Shown: positions 36,171 to 44,498, counted from the first letter of the stretch. The stretch: DNA of 62,250 nucleotides from an uncultured Xylophilus sp. (GCA_913776965.1 CAJYQL010000117.1:1-62250); one strand, 5' to 3'. Translations and numbers: made by a program. The notes: a model not told the origin generated them from the letters alone.

Positions 36171-36605
36171 CTACGCGAGGCCCGTGTCCTCTTGCTGCCA
36201 CTTCTGCTTCCAGGTCGTCGCAGCTGCAATGCTGCAGCCGTGTTGGAAACAGAATGCCTCGAGCGTGAGATCGGTGGACAGTGCCTTCCGGCGCTCCTCC
36301 CACCAGTTGTCCCAGGTCCATCGGGATCCGATCGCACGGCGAAAACTTCTCATCTGCCGCGGATAGGCGGGCAGTGCTCCAAGCGGATTGCTGTAGTCCG
36401 AGAGATAGTGCGCCAACTCGATCGTCAGGATCGGTACCTTGATACCGCGGACAGAGCCACGCTCCGACGCCACCCAGGTGCCAGCCACCAAATCGAAGCC
36501 GGCGCCAGTCTTCCAGCGGGCATACACCACCCATTCCTCGCCCCGCCAGTCGCTCGCGAATCCCGAGAACGTGCCGGTCTCGTACGTTTTAGGTCTCGTT
36601 GCCAT
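36171..36605 (-). CDS. Hypothetical protein
   Basis: A 144-residue soluble protein starting at ATG 36605, with no signal peptide. It is rich in aromatic residues (SDWRGEEWVVYARWK, WTWDNWWEERRKAL), and the C-terminus (LEAFCFQHGCSIAAATTWKQKW) may be an HTH-like element. I do not recognise it. It lies between the BLUF gene and another small ORF on the same strand, downstream of two LexA-type palindromes. Confidence 0.55.
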   Translation of the reverse strand: MATRPKTYETGTFSGFASDWRGEEWVVYARWKTGAGFDLVAGTWVASERGSVRGIKVPILTIELAHYLSDYSNPLGALPAYPRQMRSFRRAIGSRWTWDNWWEERRKALSTDLTLEAFCFQHGCSIAAATTWKQKWQQEDTGLA

Positions 36606-36620
36606 ACGAGTGCCGGCTGG

Positions 36621-36878
36621 CTATCGGAAGCTGGATCCCGCCTTCGCCCTACGATGGGAGGCCAGATCAGTAAGCGCTTTATGGCCTTCTCGCGTCAGAG
36701 CAGTGACCGTGGCCCTGGGCTTGATTCCATTGCCTCCGACGGCCGTACCTGGGACCAGACCTGCAGCAAGATAGGACCGGACCATGGCAACGGTTTTAGA
36801 GTGCTGGGAACTGAAAGGAAATTGGCTGTGAGACAACGCCTGCAGAAGCGACATACGCTTTTTGGGTGGTTGCGGCAA
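36621..36878 (-). CDS. Small hypothetical protein, possible winged helix
   Basis: An 85-residue frame using TTG at 36878, or ATG at 36854 (MSLLQALSH). The C-terminal half (HSKTVAMVRSYLAAGLVPG, ATVTALTREGHKALTDLA) resembles a winged-helix fold. A strong ribosome site (AGGAG) instead precedes an ATG at 36894 in the neighbouring frame, so a frameshift between the true start and this frame is possible. It is 15 nt upstream of the 36171-36605 gene, probably co-transcribed. Confidence 0.4.
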   Translation of the reverse strand: MPQPPKKRMSLLQALSHSQFPFSSQHSKTVAMVRSYLAAGLVPGTAVGGNGIKPRATVTALTREGHKALTDLASHRRAKAGSSFR

Positions 36879-36980
36879 GGTAGTGCGTTCTCATGAATCG
36901 CTCCTACCGCACCATTAATCCGTGGGTTCAACCGATCTTGCGATAACAGTTGGTCAGTCGCGGCTCGCAACCGCCAGAAT

Positions 36981-37026
36981 CTGTTTAAATGTACAGCCCC
37001 GATAAAAGCACTGCAAATACATACAG
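36981..37026 (-). promoter_or_regulatory. Tandem LexA-type palindromes
   Basis: CTGTTTAAATGTACAG (36981-36996) is a perfect CTGT-N8-ACAG. CTGCAAATACATACAG (37011-37026) has one mismatch. The two are spaced 30 nt start to start, about three helical turns. They are about 90 nt upstream of the minus-strand small ORFs at 36621-36894, the only genes they could sensibly control. Confidence 0.6.
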
Positions 37027-37080
37027 TCTTTAAGGTCTCTGGCCCGAGGAATCGAAACAGATGACCTTTGTTGCAGGCGT

Positions 37081-37106
37081 GTCAGTTTCTCGGGTGAGAA
37101 ACTGAC
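37081..37106. repeat. Perfect 11-bp hairpin behind the GAF-GGDEF gene
   Basis: GTCAGTTTCTC-GGGT-GAGAAACTGAC. It lies 23 nt past the stop of the minus-strand gene at 37130. No T tract follows on that strand, so it may protect the mRNA end or act as a weak terminator. Confidence 0.5.
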
Positions 37107-37129
37107 AATGGTGTCGAGGGGAACCGGAC

Positions 37130-38518
37130 TCAGGCGTCGACGACCATCGCGAAGTGCTGCTGGCGATTCCGCTTTGCCCGGTACATCGCAGCATCGGCCG
37201 ATTGCATCAGCTGCGTGGCAGTCGTCTGGAACCGCGTGCAGGTTGCGAAGCCGATGCTGCATGCGGGCGTGATGGTCGTCTGGCCTACTTCGAGCGGCAT
37301 GTTGACCTTCGCACTGATGTTGATGGCGATCTTCTCCAACCAGCCGGTGTTCTCTCCTGCGTCTTCCAGGCACATGACGAACTCATCGCCGGCTAGGCGC
37401 GCCACGTAGTCGTTCGCTCGCAGTGCCTGTCGCAGCCGCTGACTGACTTGCCGCAGCACCTCGTCTCCCGCGGCATGGCCATAGTTATCGTTGATGGCCT
37501 TGAATCCATCCAGATCGAGAAATCCGACCGTCAGTGGCTTGTGGTGCCGCCGAGCTCTTGCCAGTGCACGGTCCAGTTCTGACATCCAGGCTGCCCGGTT
37601 CGGTAGACCTGTCAATTCGTCGGTGAGGGCCATCTTCTCCAGAATCCGGTTCAAGCGGATCTGTTCGGTGACGTCGTGCATGGTGCAGGCGGCGCCGAGG
37701 ATGGCCTGGCCGATTCCACGCAGAGGTATCGCGTTGCAGCTGACGGTCCTGGGTTCCATGTTGGGTGTGCGAATCACGATCACCTGACCGAGGACGCGCT
37801 CGCCCGACCAGGCACGTGCCAGCGGCACTTCGTGGGACTGCAGCAGTTGCTCTCCGGACGCCTCGTAGAGCCCGAAGTGCTTCGGCCAGTCATCGGAAGA
37901 TAGTGCACGTGGATCGACGCCGTGCCATTCGCGGGCTTTCGCATTGAACTCGCCCAGCCTTCCGTCCGCGTCGCAGGTCACGATTCCGTCGGGCAAAAGC
38001 TCCAGCAGTTCTTTGAGAGCGTTCGCACGGCCTCGCGCCACGGTGCTTTGCCGGCGGGCTTCGAGGTAGCTGCTGGTACGCCTTGACAGGCGCGTGAGCG
38101 CCTCTCGCTGTCTGGCGTCCAGCGCACGTACTTTCGTGTCGAGCACGCACAGCGTTCCTATCGGATATCCGTCGGCGTCGTGAATCGGAGCGCCGGCGTA
38201 GAACCGAATATGCGGCTCACCTGATACCGTCGAGAAATTCTGGAACCGCGGATCGACAGTGGCATCAGGCACTTCAAGGATTTCGGTCTGCTGGACCGTG
38301 TAATGGCAGAACGCTTCACTCCGAGCCGTACTGCCTTGGTCAACGCCTATCTGCGCAACGAAGTATTGAAGGTCTGTATCGAGCAGAGTTACGAGCGAAA
38401 TCGGGGTTTCGCATATCTGGCAGGCCAGCCACACCATGTCATCCAGGATCTCATCCGATGCGAGGATCTGCGTGTTCAGTGCATCGAGCGCTGCGGGACG
38501 GTCTTGTTCGGAGTCCAC
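37130..38518 (-). CDS. GAF-PAS-GGDEF diguanylate cyclase (AGDEF variant)
   Basis: A 462-residue cytosolic signalling protein: GAF (about 20-150), PAS (about 165-285) and GGDEF (about 295-455). The active-site loop reads AGDEF (376-380) instead of GGDEF; some AGDEF enzymes are active. The I-site RxxD (RAND, 367-370) is kept. The GTG at 38518 gives the family-type N-terminus; upstream ATGs as far as 38734 would add a poorly conserved extension. No transmembrane segment. The ligand of the GAF domain is unknown; the surrounding photoreceptors suggest light signalling (inference). Confidence 0.87.
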   Translation of the reverse strand: MDSEQDRPAALDALNTQILASDEILDDMVWLACQICETPISLVTLLDTDLQYFVAQIGVDQGSTARSEAFCHYTVQQTEILEVPDATVDPRFQNFSTVSGEPHIRFYAGAPIHDADGYPIGTLCVLDTKVRALDARQREALTRLSRRTSSYLEARRQSTVARGRANALKELLELLPDGIVTCDADGRLGEFNAKAREWHGVDPRALSSDDWPKHFGLYEASGEQLLQSHEVPLARAWSGERVLGQVIVIRTPNMEPRTVSCNAIPLRGIGQAILGAACTMHDVTEQIRLNRILEKMALTDELTGLPNRAAWMSELDRALARARRHHKPLTVGFLDLDGFKAINDNYGHAAGDEVLRQVSQRLRQALRANDYVARLAGDEFVMCLEDAGENTGWLEKIAINISAKVNMPLEVGQTTITPACSIGFATCTRFQTTATQLMQSADAAMYRAKRNRQQHFAMVVDA

Positions 38519-38920
38519 ACGTAGGTCTTTCAAAAAAGATGATGAAGGTGGGACGAGTCGACATTCGATACCTGTAGTCAGTCGACTGCAATGGCGGCTA
38601 TACGCAAGATCTGCGGTCGTAGATGCCATCTCCCGGTCTATGAATACAGCAACGCAGTGCTGCCATAGGGACAAGGATGGTGATGAGCAACGTTGGCACG
38701 CTTTTTCACCTTGAAGACGCATTCCTGATCGCACTGCCGCTTAGATTAACCCGGCAAAACATCACGCATGCCGAGCACCGCTGCGATGGGCGTTGCAAAC
38801 GCCACGCCATCCTGTGCTCTTGAATAGGGCCACTCATCACGCCAACTTGAACAACGTGTTCAACAACGGCGTCGCACACGATCCCTCGTGTTTGCGGCAG
38901 GAGTGTCCGACGCGCGGGTA
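38519..38920. other. Intergenic region between the LOV kinase and the GAF-GGDEF gene
   Basis: About 400 nt with no convincing gene. It holds two perfect dyads: GGCGTT-3-AACGCC (38789-38803) and TTGAACA-3-TGTTCAA (38847-38863). The second lies 58 nt past the LOV kinase stop. They may be operators for the GAF-GGDEF gene; no clear terminator tail is present. Confidence 0.4.
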
Positions 38921-40591
38921 TTACCCTGGCTGCAGGTTCGACCCCGTCGCTCCGTCGATCACCATGCGCACTTTGCGCGCAAGATCCTCCTGGCGATACG
39001 GCTTGAAGATCACGTCAAACTCCGAACCCATGTCAGCATTCCGTGCGGACACGTCGCCTGCATAGCCGGTGGTCAGCAGCACGTGAATTCCCGGTACCTT
39101 CTCCCGCATCGCCCGCGCCAGCACGATGCCGTTGATGCTGCCAGGCATGATGATGTCGGTGAAGAGCAGCTGAGGTTTCTGGTCCGCGGGCAGCGCATCC
39201 ACCGTGGCCAGTGCTTCATGTGCGCTCAGGACCGTCTGTACCTGATAACCCAGGCTTTCCAACAGATCCTGCGCGACCTGTGCCACTTCGGGACGATCAT
39301 CGACTACCAAGACCCGTTCGTGCCCGCCGCGTACACCCATGCGCGGCAAGTTTTCGTGTGCCTCGCGCACTTCCGACGCGGTGGCCGGGAAGAACAGTCT
39401 GACCGTCGTGCCAAGACCCACTTCGGAATAAATTTGGGTGGTGCCGCCGGATTGCTTGGTGAAGCCGTAGACCATGGACAGGCCAAGCCCCGTGCCCTTG
39501 CCTTCTTCCTTGGTCGTGAAGAACGGCTCCATCACCCGCTGAACAATTTCCTTTGGAATGCCGCCGCCGGTATCCGTCATGGAGATCGAAACGTAATCGC
39601 CTTCGGGCAACCCGCCGAACGACACGCTGTCGCTGCGCTCGACCGAGACGTTCGCTGTCTTGATCGTGATGCTGCCGCCTGCGGGCATCGCATCACGTGC
39701 GTTGAGCAGTACGTTAAGCATCGCCACTTCCAGCTGGCTCGGATCAATCTGGCAGTTGCGCAGCGTCGGATCGAGGCGAAGGTCTACCGTGATCTGCGCG
39801 TCAGGCGCACGATTGGTGAAGGACTGCTCGATCATCTCCACGATGCCCGAGGCAGACGTGTTGAGGTTGATCGGTCGCCCTTCAAGCCGCTGCTTGCGCG
39901 AGAAAGCGAGCAACTGCTGCGTAAGGGTGGCAGCGCGGCTGACGGACTGGCGTGCGCCTTCGACATTGCGAAGAGCCTTTTCCCGGTCGATCTCAGGCGC
40001 CCGCAGCTTGAAGTTGAGCAGGTCGAGTTGGCCGGCGATCACCTGCAGCAAATTGTTGAAGTCGTGCGAGATACCGCCCGTCAGCTGCCCGAGTGCCTCC
40101 ATCTTCTGCGACTGCGCAAGTGCTTCTTCGGCGTCCCGTCGGCGGCTCACGTCGAGCTGCGATGCGAAGTAGTAGACCAGTTCCTTCCGCTCATTGAAGA
40201 CCGGCGACAGGAAGAGCGCATTCCAAAAGGTCGAGCCATCCTTGCGGTAGTTCAGGATCTCCGTGGAGTGTTCCCGGCGCTGCTCAATCGCTTCACGAAT
40301 GCCGGCAACGGTCAGACGATCAGTGTTCGGGCCTTGAAGAAATCGGCAGTTCAGCCCGACGATCTCGTCGGCCGCGTAGCCTGTCATCGACAGGAAGGCG
40401 CGATTGGCAAAGATGATCGGGTTATCGAGCTTATGCGGGTCCGTGACGATCATCGGCATACGCGTCGTCTCAATTGCCGCGAAGAAGATGTCGTTGCGGT
40501 GGTCCCGTATCGCTGTCGGGCTCGAGTCCTGGGAACTGACGTGGGGCTTCGGAGAGCCGGTGATGGGAGGCTTTTCGCTGGAAGTTGCCAT
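38921..40591 (-). CDS. LOV-domain blue-light histidine kinase with C-terminal receiver
   Basis: A 556-residue hybrid kinase. The LOV domain (about 33-150) has the diagnostic GLNCRFLQG with the adduct-forming Cys82, FMN-contacting Asn in NYRKDG and FWN, and Gln in ASQLD (about 145). HisKA has GGISHDFNN with phospho-acceptor His176. The HATPase carries the N box (NVLLNARDAMP), DTGGGIP, EPFFTTK and GTGLGLS. A receiver domain (about 430-545) has VVDD, phospho-acceptor Asp in FTDIIMPG and the KPY lysine. No membrane segments. A separate output regulator is not apparent nearby. Confidence 0.94.
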   Translation of the reverse strand: MATSSEKPPITGSPKPHVSSQDSSPTAIRDHRNDIFFAAIETTRMPMIVTDPHKLDNPIIFANRAFLSMTGYAADEIVGLNCRFLQGPNTDRLTVAGIREAIEQRREHSTEILNYRKDGSTFWNALFLSPVFNERKELVYYFASQLDVSRRRDAEEALAQSQKMEALGQLTGGISHDFNNLLQVIAGQLDLLNFKLRAPEIDREKALRNVEGARQSVSRAATLTQQLLAFSRKQRLEGRPINLNTSASGIVEMIEQSFTNRAPDAQITVDLRLDPTLRNCQIDPSQLEVAMLNVLLNARDAMPAGGSITIKTANVSVERSDSVSFGGLPEGDYVSISMTDTGGGIPKEIVQRVMEPFFTTKEEGKGTGLGLSMVYGFTKQSGGTTQIYSEVGLGTTVRLFFPATASEVREAHENLPRMGVRGGHERVLVVDDRPEVAQVAQDLLESLGYQVQTVLSAHEALATVDALPADQKPQLLFTDIIMPGSINGIVLARAMREKVPGIHVLLTTGYAGDVSARNADMGSEFDVIFKPYRQEDLARKVRMVIDGATGSNLQPG

Positions 40592-40675
40592 TTTTTATTG
40601 ATGCAATCCGCTCACGCCCGCCGTGCCGGAGGTGATTGGAGGTATGCCTGCTGTCGGCACGGCAGAACACAAAGA

Positions 40676-40691
40676 CTGTACATGTTTACAG
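40676..40691 (-). promoter_or_regulatory. LexA-type palindrome upstream of the LOV kinase gene
   Basis: CTGTACATGTTTACAG, a perfect CTGT-N8-ACAG embedded in a 20-nt dyad with 7-bp arms (GACTGTA / TACAGTC). It lies 85 nt before the LOV kinase ATG and 14 nt after the BLUF stop, so it could repress a separate kinase promoter. Confidence 0.6.
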
Positions 40692-40704
40692 TCCACTATG
40701 CTGG

Positions 40705-41088
40705 TCAGTGAGTGCCATGCCCCCGACGAAGTTCGCGCAGCATCATGCTGCTGATGATCTTTGCTCGCTCTTCATCCGTGAATTTCAGCAACGGCATCAA
40801 CAACTGGCCTGCCTGAGGAAGTGCGACGTAACCCATGGTCCACAGCGCATAGTGGCGGACGCCCGTCTGTTCCTTCAGAACACGCTTCATCTGCTTGTGC
40901 CGGCTGCTTGTCTCGATGCGGTCCATCAACGCGTCTACCTGCGATTCGGGACCTTCCAGCACCTGGAAACGGTACTCGCCGCAAGACATCAGGGCACTGG
41001 TAATTCCGTGCTGCGCATTGCGCTGCCGTGAGTCTTCGAGGATCCCCAACATTTCGCCGTCTTCCAATTGCGAAAAGCTGACGTACAT
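40705..41088 (-). CDS. Short BLUF-domain blue-light sensor
   Basis: A 127-residue FAD-binding photoreceptor. Key residues: Tyr2, Asn24, Gln42 (RFQVLEGP), Trp83 and Met85 (ALWTMGY). The protein starts right at the first beta strand (MYVSF); an in-frame stop upstream excludes a longer version. The C-terminal helix (DEERAKIISSMMLRELRRG) is complete, unlike the paralogue at 35700-36038. It has no output domain, so it should signal by protein contact. It is 114 nt upstream of the LOV kinase gene on the same strand. Confidence 0.92.
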   Translation of the reverse strand: MYVSFSQLEDGEMLGILEDSRQRNAQHGITSALMSCGEYRFQVLEGPESQVDALMDRIETSSRHKQMKRVLKEQTGVRHYALWTMGYVALPQAGQLLMPLLKFTDEERAKIISSMMLRELRRGHGTH

Positions 41089-41474
41089 CTGGCGCGAGAG
41101 GACGGGAAGATTTACGTGGGCTTGGCAGGCATCTTAGATAGATGCAGTGCGTTAAATGACATTACCGGTTCTGTAGAACTTCAGGACCAAACCTAGCCGG
41201 CCTCGCTTGGCGCACACATCAGAGGGCGCTGCGCCGTGCGGCAGGCGTCATGGCTTCATAGAACGGGCCGGTCAGCCGCTCTGGTCCGCGTCGTCGGGCG
41301 GCATTAAACGCTGGCAAGTTTTTGCCGGTACTGCACTGCATCTCGAGTGCGGCCGGCATAACGTGCAGTTGGTTGCTTTCGACTTTGCCAAATGATCCCA
41401 TCATCAGCACTAGTCACCACGAATTCGTGACTTGGTGGACTCTCACGATTTTCCGATAAAGCATTACAACAGCT
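41089..41474. promoter_or_regulatory. Divergent promoter region, BLUF gene / hydrolase-GMC operon
   Basis: About 385 nt without a credible gene. Dyads: GCATCT-5-AGATGC (41129-41145), near the BLUF start, and the perfect palindrome CACGAATTCGTG (41418-41429), 45 nt before the hydrolase ATG, a good operator candidate. The regulator is unknown. Confidence 0.45.
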
Positions 41475-42824
41475 ATGAATCACAAACCCACTTTGTTCCT
41501 GCTTCATGCACTCGGCAGCAGCCGAAAGGCATGGGGCGAACTGGTTCGACACTTTGAGGACGACTTCCACGTCGTTGCCCTGGATCTGCCCGGCTTCGGA
41601 GATGCACGCGAATCACCAGACCTGACCGTCGACGGGATGGTCGAAGTCGTAGTGCAAGCCATCCGGACGAGCGGCGCCACTCGTTGGCTCCTGGTGGGTC
41701 ACAGCATGGGAGGCAAGGTTGCAACGCTGGTGGCCTCCCGTGCGCTTGCCGGCGAAAGCGGCTTGTTCGGGCTGAACGGCGTCGTACTGCTGGCGGGTTC
41801 GCCTGTTTCGCCAGAACCCATGGATGAAGACCGACGCCGAAAAATGATTGGCTGGGCCAAACAGGCAACGATCACATCTGTAGCTGCACGCGAGTTCATC
41901 GACGAAAACGTTGGCGCGCCGTTGCCTTTTTATCGCGATCAGTTAGCTCTCAGCGACATTGTTCGCAGTGCGCCGCAAGCCTGGCTTGCATGGCTGGAGC
42001 GTGGGAGTCTGGAAGATTGGTCACGGGAAGTAGGTTGCCTGGATGTGCCTGCGCTCATCATGGTGGGCGATCAGGATGGCGATCTGGGAGAGCAAGGGCA
42101 GTTGCGCACAAATGCCAAGACCTACCCGCGTGCTGAAGTGCGAGTGCTCGAAGGCGCTGGACATATGTTGCCGCTCGAACGACCCGAGACGATCGCAGCC
42201 GGCATTCGAGATGTGTGGAATGCCGTCGCCACTGCGGCTCCGCAAATTCCCGCAGCTTTCGCCCGCACGGTCGCCTCCGCGCGCGTGAGTCGCAGAATGC
42301 GCGCCATTCTCGCCAAACGTGCCATTGCAGACCCGGAAACCTACGTGGCCAAGGCTCTGAACTCCAGTCAGCTACAAACCTTGCGCGCCATCGCAAAGTG
42401 TGTCGTCCCGCAGTGCGGACCGGAAGTCGATCTGGCCATCAGGCTCGATGCACAACTAGGTGCAGGCAAGGGCGACGGCTGGCGGCATGCAGAGATGCCC
42501 AGCGACCTTGACGCATACAGGCGCGCATTGGATGGGCTCGCAGGCTTCGAAAATCTCCCGGGACCAGCACAGATAGCACGCCTGCATCGCATAGCGCAGG
42601 GCGATGACCATGATCCAGCCTGGTCCGCCGACAAGATGAAGCTCTGGTTCCAGGACGCATGCGCAGACCTGGTACGACTCTGGATCGCGCATCCCGCGAC
42701 CATGGCGCGGATTGGGTTCGATGGCTTCGCCAACGGCGGAGACGGTGTACGCAAGCAAGGTTTCGAACGCCTGGCAGCGGGAGAACGCGAACCCTGGGAA
42801 CCGTCGATCGAGGTGCAGTCATGA
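41475..42824 (+). CDS. Alpha/beta hydrolase fused to a gluconate 2-dehydrogenase subunit 3-like domain
   Basis: A 449-residue protein. Residues 1-265 form an alpha/beta hydrolase: LFLLHALGSSRKAW opening, nucleophile elbow GHSMGG (Ser about 76), Asp in GDQDGD and His in GAGHMLPLE. Residues about 290-445 (SSQLQTLRAIAKCVVPQ onward) resemble the small subunit of membrane GMC dehydrogenases (Gluconate_2-dh3 type). The next gene, overlapping by 4 nt, is a GMC oxidoreductase, the expected partner of that domain. The fusion is unusual. No Tat signal is present, so a cytoplasmic location is inferred. Confidence 0.82.
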   Translation: MNHKPTLFLLHALGSSRKAWGELVRHFEDDFHVVALDLPGFGDARESPDLTVDGMVEVVVQAIRTSGATRWLLVGHSMGGKVATLVASRALAGESGLFGLNGVVLLAGSPVSPEPMDEDRRRKMIGWAKQATITSVAAREFIDENVGAPLPFYRDQLALSDIVRSAPQAWLAWLERGSLEDWSREVGCLDVPALIMVGDQDGDLGEQGQLRTNAKTYPRAEVRVLEGAGHMLPLERPETIAAGIRDVWNAVATAAPQIPAAFARTVASARVSRRMRAILAKRAIADPETYVAKALNSSQLQTLRAIAKCVVPQCGPEVDLAIRLDAQLGAGKGDGWRHAEMPSDLDAYRRALDGLAGFENLPGPAQIARLHRIAQGDDHDPAWSADKMKLWFQDACADLVRLWIAHPATMARIGFDGFANGGDGVRKQGFERLAAGEREPWEPSIEVQS

Positions 42825-44365
42825 ACTTCGACGCAATGCAGCGTTTCGAGGATGGCGAGTGCGTCGATGCTGTCGTCGTCGGCACCGGAGCAGGTGGCGC
42901 GCCCCTGCTGGCAAGCCTGGCAGCGCGCGGTCTGCGTGTACTGGCCTTTGAGGCGGGTCGCAATTGGGAGCCCGGCGACCATGTGGCCGACGAAGCCGAA
43001 GGTTGCGACATCAACTGGATGGAAGAACGCCTGAGCGGAGGCGCCACGCCAACCGCATTCGGGCCGAACAACAGCGGTATCGGTGTGGGAGGCTCCACCC
43101 TGCACTGGGGCGCCTTCACGCCCCGTCCGGATCCACGCGACCTGCAGCTCCGAACATTGCAAGGTGTTGGTGAGGACTGGCCCCTGGAACATGCAGAACT
43201 GCTGCCCTACATTGAGCGGGTCGAGCGATTCATCGGCGTTTCTGGCCCCGCCGCTTATCCCTGGGATCCGGAGCGGCGGTATCCCTTGCCGCCTGCCAAG
43301 CGAAATGCCTCGGCCGATGCCATGGCACGGGGTTGTGCATCGCTGGGCATCCGCACCGCGGACGCCCCGGCCGCGCTGGTCTCGCGCGACTGGCACCAGG
43401 AAGGCGGTGGCCTTCGTCAGGCCTGCGTGAACTGCGGGTCATGCCATCAGGGTTGCCGCAATGCATCCAAGGCGAGCATGGACACAACCTACCTTCCGCT
43501 GGCGGTCGCAAAAGGCGCCGAAATACGAACGGAGTGTCGTGTCACTGGTTTCGAGCGCAATGGCGACGGAAGAATTACTGCTGTCATCTATCGCGGTCAG
43601 GGTCGGGAACGGCGGCAGCGCTGCAGCGCGGTCTTTTTGTGTGGTGGCGGTGTGGAGACACCGCGCCTGCTGCTGCATACCGGACTCGCCAACAGCAGTG
43701 GCCAGGTCGGCAAAAACTTCATGGCCCATGGCGCCGCACAAGTGTGGGGCAGGTTTGACGACGAAGTCCGCTCTTACCGTGGCTACCCGTCCTCCCTGCT
43801 CACAGAAGATACGGTGCGTCTGCCCGGTGTCGACTTTGCGGGCGGCTATCTCATCCAGAGCCTGGGCGCCATGCCCGCCACGCTGGCCACTTCGCTGGTG
43901 CGCGGCGCGGGGCTATGGGGGCAGCCGTTGGTTGATGCGATGGACGACTACCGCTTCATGGCCGGTGTCGGCATCAATGCCGAATGCCTGCCCGCGGAGC
44001 GCAACCGGCTGACGCTGTCGGCAGAAGTAGACGATTACGGCGTACCGAAGGCCGTGGTGCATTTCACCGCAGGCGAGAACGAAAAAGCCATCGACCGGCA
44101 CGCCATCGGGCTCATGCACCACATCCTGCAAGCCGCCGGCGCGAAAAGGACCATCGCGGTCTCCCGCACGGCGCACACCATTGGTACCTGTCGTATGGGA
44201 GCCGACCGCGACACGGCTGTGGTCGACGCCGGCGGCCGAAGTTTCGATATCGACAACCTCTGGATCTGCGACAACTCTGTTTTTCCCAGCGCGTTGATCG
44301 CCAACCCAGCCCTGACCATCATGGCGCTCTCGTTGAGAACCGCAGACCGGTTCCTGAAAGCCTGA
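42821..44365 (+). CDS. GMC-family FAD oxidoreductase
   Basis: A 514-residue flavoprotein with the FAD-binding motif VVVGTGAGGAPLL near residue 20, the GMC signature GVGGSTLHWG (about 88-97), a cysteine-rich ACVNCGSCHQGC stretch (about 204-215) and the C-terminal IGTCRMG and NPALTIMALSLR motifs of GMC enzymes. It oxidises an alcohol or sugar; the substrate is unknown. Coupled by ATGA overlap to the fusion protein that carries a small-subunit-like domain. Confidence 0.9.
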   Translation: MNFDAMQRFEDGECVDAVVVGTGAGGAPLLASLAARGLRVLAFEAGRNWEPGDHVADEAEGCDINWMEERLSGGATPTAFGPNNSGIGVGGSTLHWGAFTPRPDPRDLQLRTLQGVGEDWPLEHAELLPYIERVERFIGVSGPAAYPWDPERRYPLPPAKRNASADAMARGCASLGIRTADAPAALVSRDWHQEGGGLRQACVNCGSCHQGCRNASKASMDTTYLPLAVAKGAEIRTECRVTGFERNGDGRITAVIYRGQGRERRQRCSAVFLCGGGVETPRLLLHTGLANSSGQVGKNFMAHGAAQVWGRFDDEVRSYRGYPSSLLTEDTVRLPGVDFAGGYLIQSLGAMPATLATSLVRGAGLWGQPLVDAMDDYRFMAGVGINAECLPAERNRLTLSAEVDDYGVPKAVVHFTAGENEKAIDRHAIGLMHHILQAAGAKRTIAVSRTAHTIGTCRMGADRDTAVVDAGGRSFDIDNLWICDNSVFPSALIANPALTIMALSLRTADRFLKA

Positions 44366-44498
44366 TCGACGTGGGGCCGCGCAACATGATGTGCTCGCGC
44401 AGTCGCTGTATGCCTACGCTACACCGTCGCATTTTCTGCCGCGATGGCAGCAAATGAAGATCAAGAATCAGTCACGAACCAACCATTGGAGTGACAAC

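Noticed and set aside
38519-38734. N-terminal extension of the GAF-PAS-GGDEF protein from the ATG at 38734
   Set aside because: The added residues are Cys/Ser-rich and lack the conservation pattern of the domain; GTG 38518 gives the normal family start.
33158-41088. LitR/CarH-type B12 photoreceptor operators as an explanation for the CTGT...ACAG palindromes
   Set aside because: No MerR-family B12 regulator is in the window and one copy precedes imuA, so LexA is the simpler reading; kept as an alternative only.
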